Shown: one piece after another, positions 12,689-14,503 of the stretch
Numbering within the stretch: position 1 is the stretch's first letter
How the letters are laid out: every line of letters starts with the position of its first letter
Assembly: GCA_018400395.1 (NCBI GenBank)
Contig: JAGYMN010000026.1
Location: 1-14,503 of the forward strand
Length of the DNA: 14,503 nucleotides
Source: Actinomycetota bacterium
Lineage (GTDB): Bacteria > Actinomycetota > Humimicrobiia > Humimicrobiales > Humimicrobiaceae
Reading direction: 5' to 3'
Notes under the pieces: model-generated
Seen by the model: only the letters and a program-made list of their open reading frames with translations
What the model was told of the DNA's origin: nothing
The model's database searches: none
Made by a program: the position numbers and the translations under genes

Positions 12689-14422
12689 TTAAATTAATTC
12701 ATCTATTGCCGACGCTATCTCCTCAGGAAGAAACTGCCTTCCATTATATTTAAGAATTTTTGTCTTTATTTCCTTACCGGTATACATTTTTATCAATTTT
12801 GAAAATTGTGCAGTCTTATTATTTTCTATAATGATATTCATATTATTTTCATAAAAATTCTTTTCAAAAAAATCAACCCTGAAAGGATAAATATAATTAA
12901 AATGCACCATATTTATCATATTCTTTTTACCGTTCATCATATTGATAGCCTCGAGTACGGGTCCCTTGCATGACCCCCAGCTCCATATTGTTACCTTTGC
13001 TTTATCGGGACCATATTTTTTTGGCTCAGGTATTTCTTTCATAAGTCTGTTTATTTTCTTAAATCTTTTATCCACCATATTTTTCCTGTTCTGGGCAGAA
13101 TCATCAGAAAAACCATATTCATCGTGCTCATCCGTATTGGCAATATAAAGGCCTTTTTCAATTCCAGGAATTGCCCTGGGAGATATCCCGTCATCAGTTA
13201 TCCTGTATCTTAAATAATCATTGCCCAATTCTTCTTCTGATCTTATATATTTTCCCCTTTCTATTTTGATTTTTGATGGATCAAGGTCGTCATAGCTAAA
13301 ATGGCTCTCGGATAGATATTTATCAAGTATTATTATTACCGGTATTTGATATTTTTCAGCAAGATTGAATGCCTCGCCTGTCATATAAAAAGTTTCTTCT
13401 GGATCACCGGGAGCCATTATAACTCTTAAAAATTCCCCATGTGACGAGTGCACTGCAAATAACAGGTCTCCCTGCTCTGTCCAGGTCGGGAGGCCGGTAG
13501 CCGGTGCGGGCCTCTGGCATAGTACTATGACAAGTGGCGTCTCGGTCATGGCAGCGGCACCAAGGCCTTCGTTCATCAGAGCAAAGCCTCCGCCCGAAGT
13601 AGCAAGCAGGGATCTTGCTCCTGCATATGAAGCACCGAGGGCCATATTTATCACAGCTAACTCGCTCTCAGCATGTTTAACAATGATATTATATTCATTT
13701 TCTACCGAAGCAAAAGAATGAAGTATGGAAGATGCAGGAGTCATCGGATATGCAGCATAAAATTTACATCCTGCTCTTACAGCCCCCAGAAATACTGAAT
13801 CATTTCCTGTCAGAAGTAATTTTTGCTCTTTTCTTGTTCTACGCAGGCTGAACGGTATCCTGCCCAGCTTTTCTTTCGTATATCTGAATCCCAGTTCCAC
13901 TGCCCTCAGGTTACTTTGTACAACTTTATCGCCTTTCATGGAAAAATTATCTTTTACCACACTATTAAGGCTATCCAGCTCAATATCTGTAAAAGCCAGC
14001 GACGATCCCAGGGCTACGTTATTGCACATTATTTTAGGAACACTGATGCTTTCTGTTATTTCATTCATTGGCAGGTCAAAATATGTTATATCATTTCTTT
14101 CTTTTAGCTTACCTGCCGCATTCATTTCTTTTTCATCATAAATTATATAACCACCTGGAGAGATTGCATTTCTGTTAATACTTAAGGAATTTTTATCAAG
14201 CCCTACAAGAATATCCAGGTTTTCTGATAGTGAATATATATCTTCTGAACTCACTCTTACAGTATATGTATTATGCCCTCCCTGGATTAAAGAAGGATAC
14301 TCATTGCCGTCGATAACATTATATCCGCTTCTTGTAAATGTCTTTGAAAATATCTGTCCGGATGACATTATTCCTAAACCTGCAGGACCTGCAATTTTCC
14401 AGTTTAAATTTTTTATTATCAT
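12689..14422 (-). CDS. korA: 2-oxoacid:ferredoxin oxidoreductase, fused gamma-alpha subunit (KorA type)
   Basis: 577 residues, the usual size of the gamma-alpha fusion. Residues 8-185 are the gamma (POR) domain (WKIAGPAGLGIMSSGQIF, DGNEYPSLIQGGHNTYTVRV). Residues about 200-420 are the alpha pyrimidine-type domain: FYAAYPMTPASSILHSFA (221-238), SLLATSGGGFALMNEGLG (271-288) and the KorA block TGLPTWTEQGDL (309-320). The C-terminal ~100 residues form the CoA-side domain. AGAGAGA lies four bases before the ATG. No separate ferredoxin-like delta subunit is encoded nearby, so electrons go to a soluble ferredoxin. An AAAACGTTTT site lies 58 bp upstream, so its transcription is probably governed by the same regulator as hsp20/treT. 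Confidence 0.92.
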   Translation of the reverse strand: MIIKNLNWKIAGPAGLGIMSSGQIFSKTFTRSGYNVIDGNEYPSLIQGGHNTYTVRVSSEDIYSLSENLDILVGLDKNSLSINRNAISPGGYIIYDEKEMNAAGKLKERNDITYFDLPMNEITESISVPKIMCNNVALGSSLAFTDIELDSLNSVVKDNFSMKGDKVVQSNLRAVELGFRYTKEKLGRIPFSLRRTRKEQKLLLTGNDSVFLGAVRAGCKFYAAYPMTPASSILHSFASVENEYNIIVKHAESELAVINMALGASYAGARSLLATSGGGFALMNEGLGAAAMTETPLVIVLCQRPAPATGLPTWTEQGDLLFAVHSSHGEFLRVIMAPGDPEETFYMTGEAFNLAEKYQIPVIIILDKYLSESHFSYDDLDPSKIKIERGKYIRSEEELGNDYLRYRITDDGISPRAIPGIEKGLYIANTDEHDEYGFSDDSAQNRKNMVDKRFKKINRLMKEIPEPKKYGPDKAKVTIWSWGSCKGPVLEAINMMNGKKNMINMVHFNYIYPFRVDFFEKNFYENNMNIIIENNKTAQFSKLIKMYTGKEIKTKILKYNGRQFLPEEIASAIDELI

Positions 14423-14464
14423 ATATTCTCTCTGGCTTAACTAAAAATTAGACCTTTTATTTTA

Positions 14465-14494
14465 ATAAATTGTTTTATCTAAAACGTTTTTTAT
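14465..14494. promoter_or_regulatory. LacI-type operator site 3, upstream of korAB
   Basis: AAAACGTTTT is at 14481-14490, flanked by GTTTTATC on one side and TAT on the other. The 30 bp match 3372-3401 at 27 positions and lie in the same orientation relative to the minus-strand gene they precede. The core is 58 bp from the korA ATG. Confidence 0.68.
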
Positions 14495-14503
14495 AGTATT
14501 ATT

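Noticed and set aside
1060..14503. CRISPR arrays, tRNA or rRNA genes
   Set aside because: No regularly spaced repeat array and no recognisable tRNA or rRNA sequence was seen on either strand by eye.

Overview
The window is AT-rich and densely coded. It reads as the chromosome of an anaerobic bacterium. The anaerobic signs are a superoxide reductase in place of superoxide dismutase/catalase and a two-gene 2-oxoacid:ferredoxin oxidoreductase. The bacterial signs are a sigma-70 factor, a LacI-type regulator, a lipoprotein signal and Shine-Dalgarno-led genes. A low-GC anaerobic lineage such as Atribacterota would fit, but this is inference from gene content; no rRNA or other phylogenetic marker is present.

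Layout. Positions 1-1059 (minus) hold the N-terminal 353 codons of an intact DDE transposase that runs off the left edge. Two 17-bp direct repeats just upstream probably belong to the element's end. A small lipoprotein (1495-1935, plus) follows. Then comes a long minus-strand block, read right to left: dodecin, a small sigma-70 factor, superoxide reductase, a flavin reductase, a PfkB sugar kinase, a LacI regulator, a broken hsp20, and the trehalose synthase treT. From 8353 the plus strand carries a DUF72 gene, a ten-codon DUF5320-like remnant behind a near-consensus promoter, a thioredoxin-glutaredoxin fusion and groES. A hairpin terminator closes that run. The right end is again minus-strand: korA-korB, a short coiled-coil protein and a two-CBS-domain protein.

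Theme. Almost every gene has a plausible role in stress or redox protection: compatible solute synthesis, small heat-shock protein, co-chaperonin, superoxide removal, flavin buffering, thiol redox, an alternative sigma factor, CBS sensing and an sll1863-like coiled coil. The palindrome AAAACGTTTT occurs perfectly three times, each in a promoter region: before hsp20/treT, between dodecin and DUF72, and before korAB. Its CG centre is what LacI-family hinge helices recognise, and a LacI-family gene lies in the window. Two of the sites match at 27 of 30 positions. A local regulon joining trehalose/heat-shock, dodecin/DUF72 and ferredoxin-dependent 2-oxoacid metabolism is the main hypothesis from this window.

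Decay and rearrangement are also visible. hsp20 has lost its middle, with start, ribosome site and C-terminus kept. The DUF5320-like gene is cut to ten codons. The thioredoxin half of the fusion has Ser-Gly-Lys-Ser where the redox Cys-x-x-Cys should be. Several intergenic inverted repeats are unexplained.
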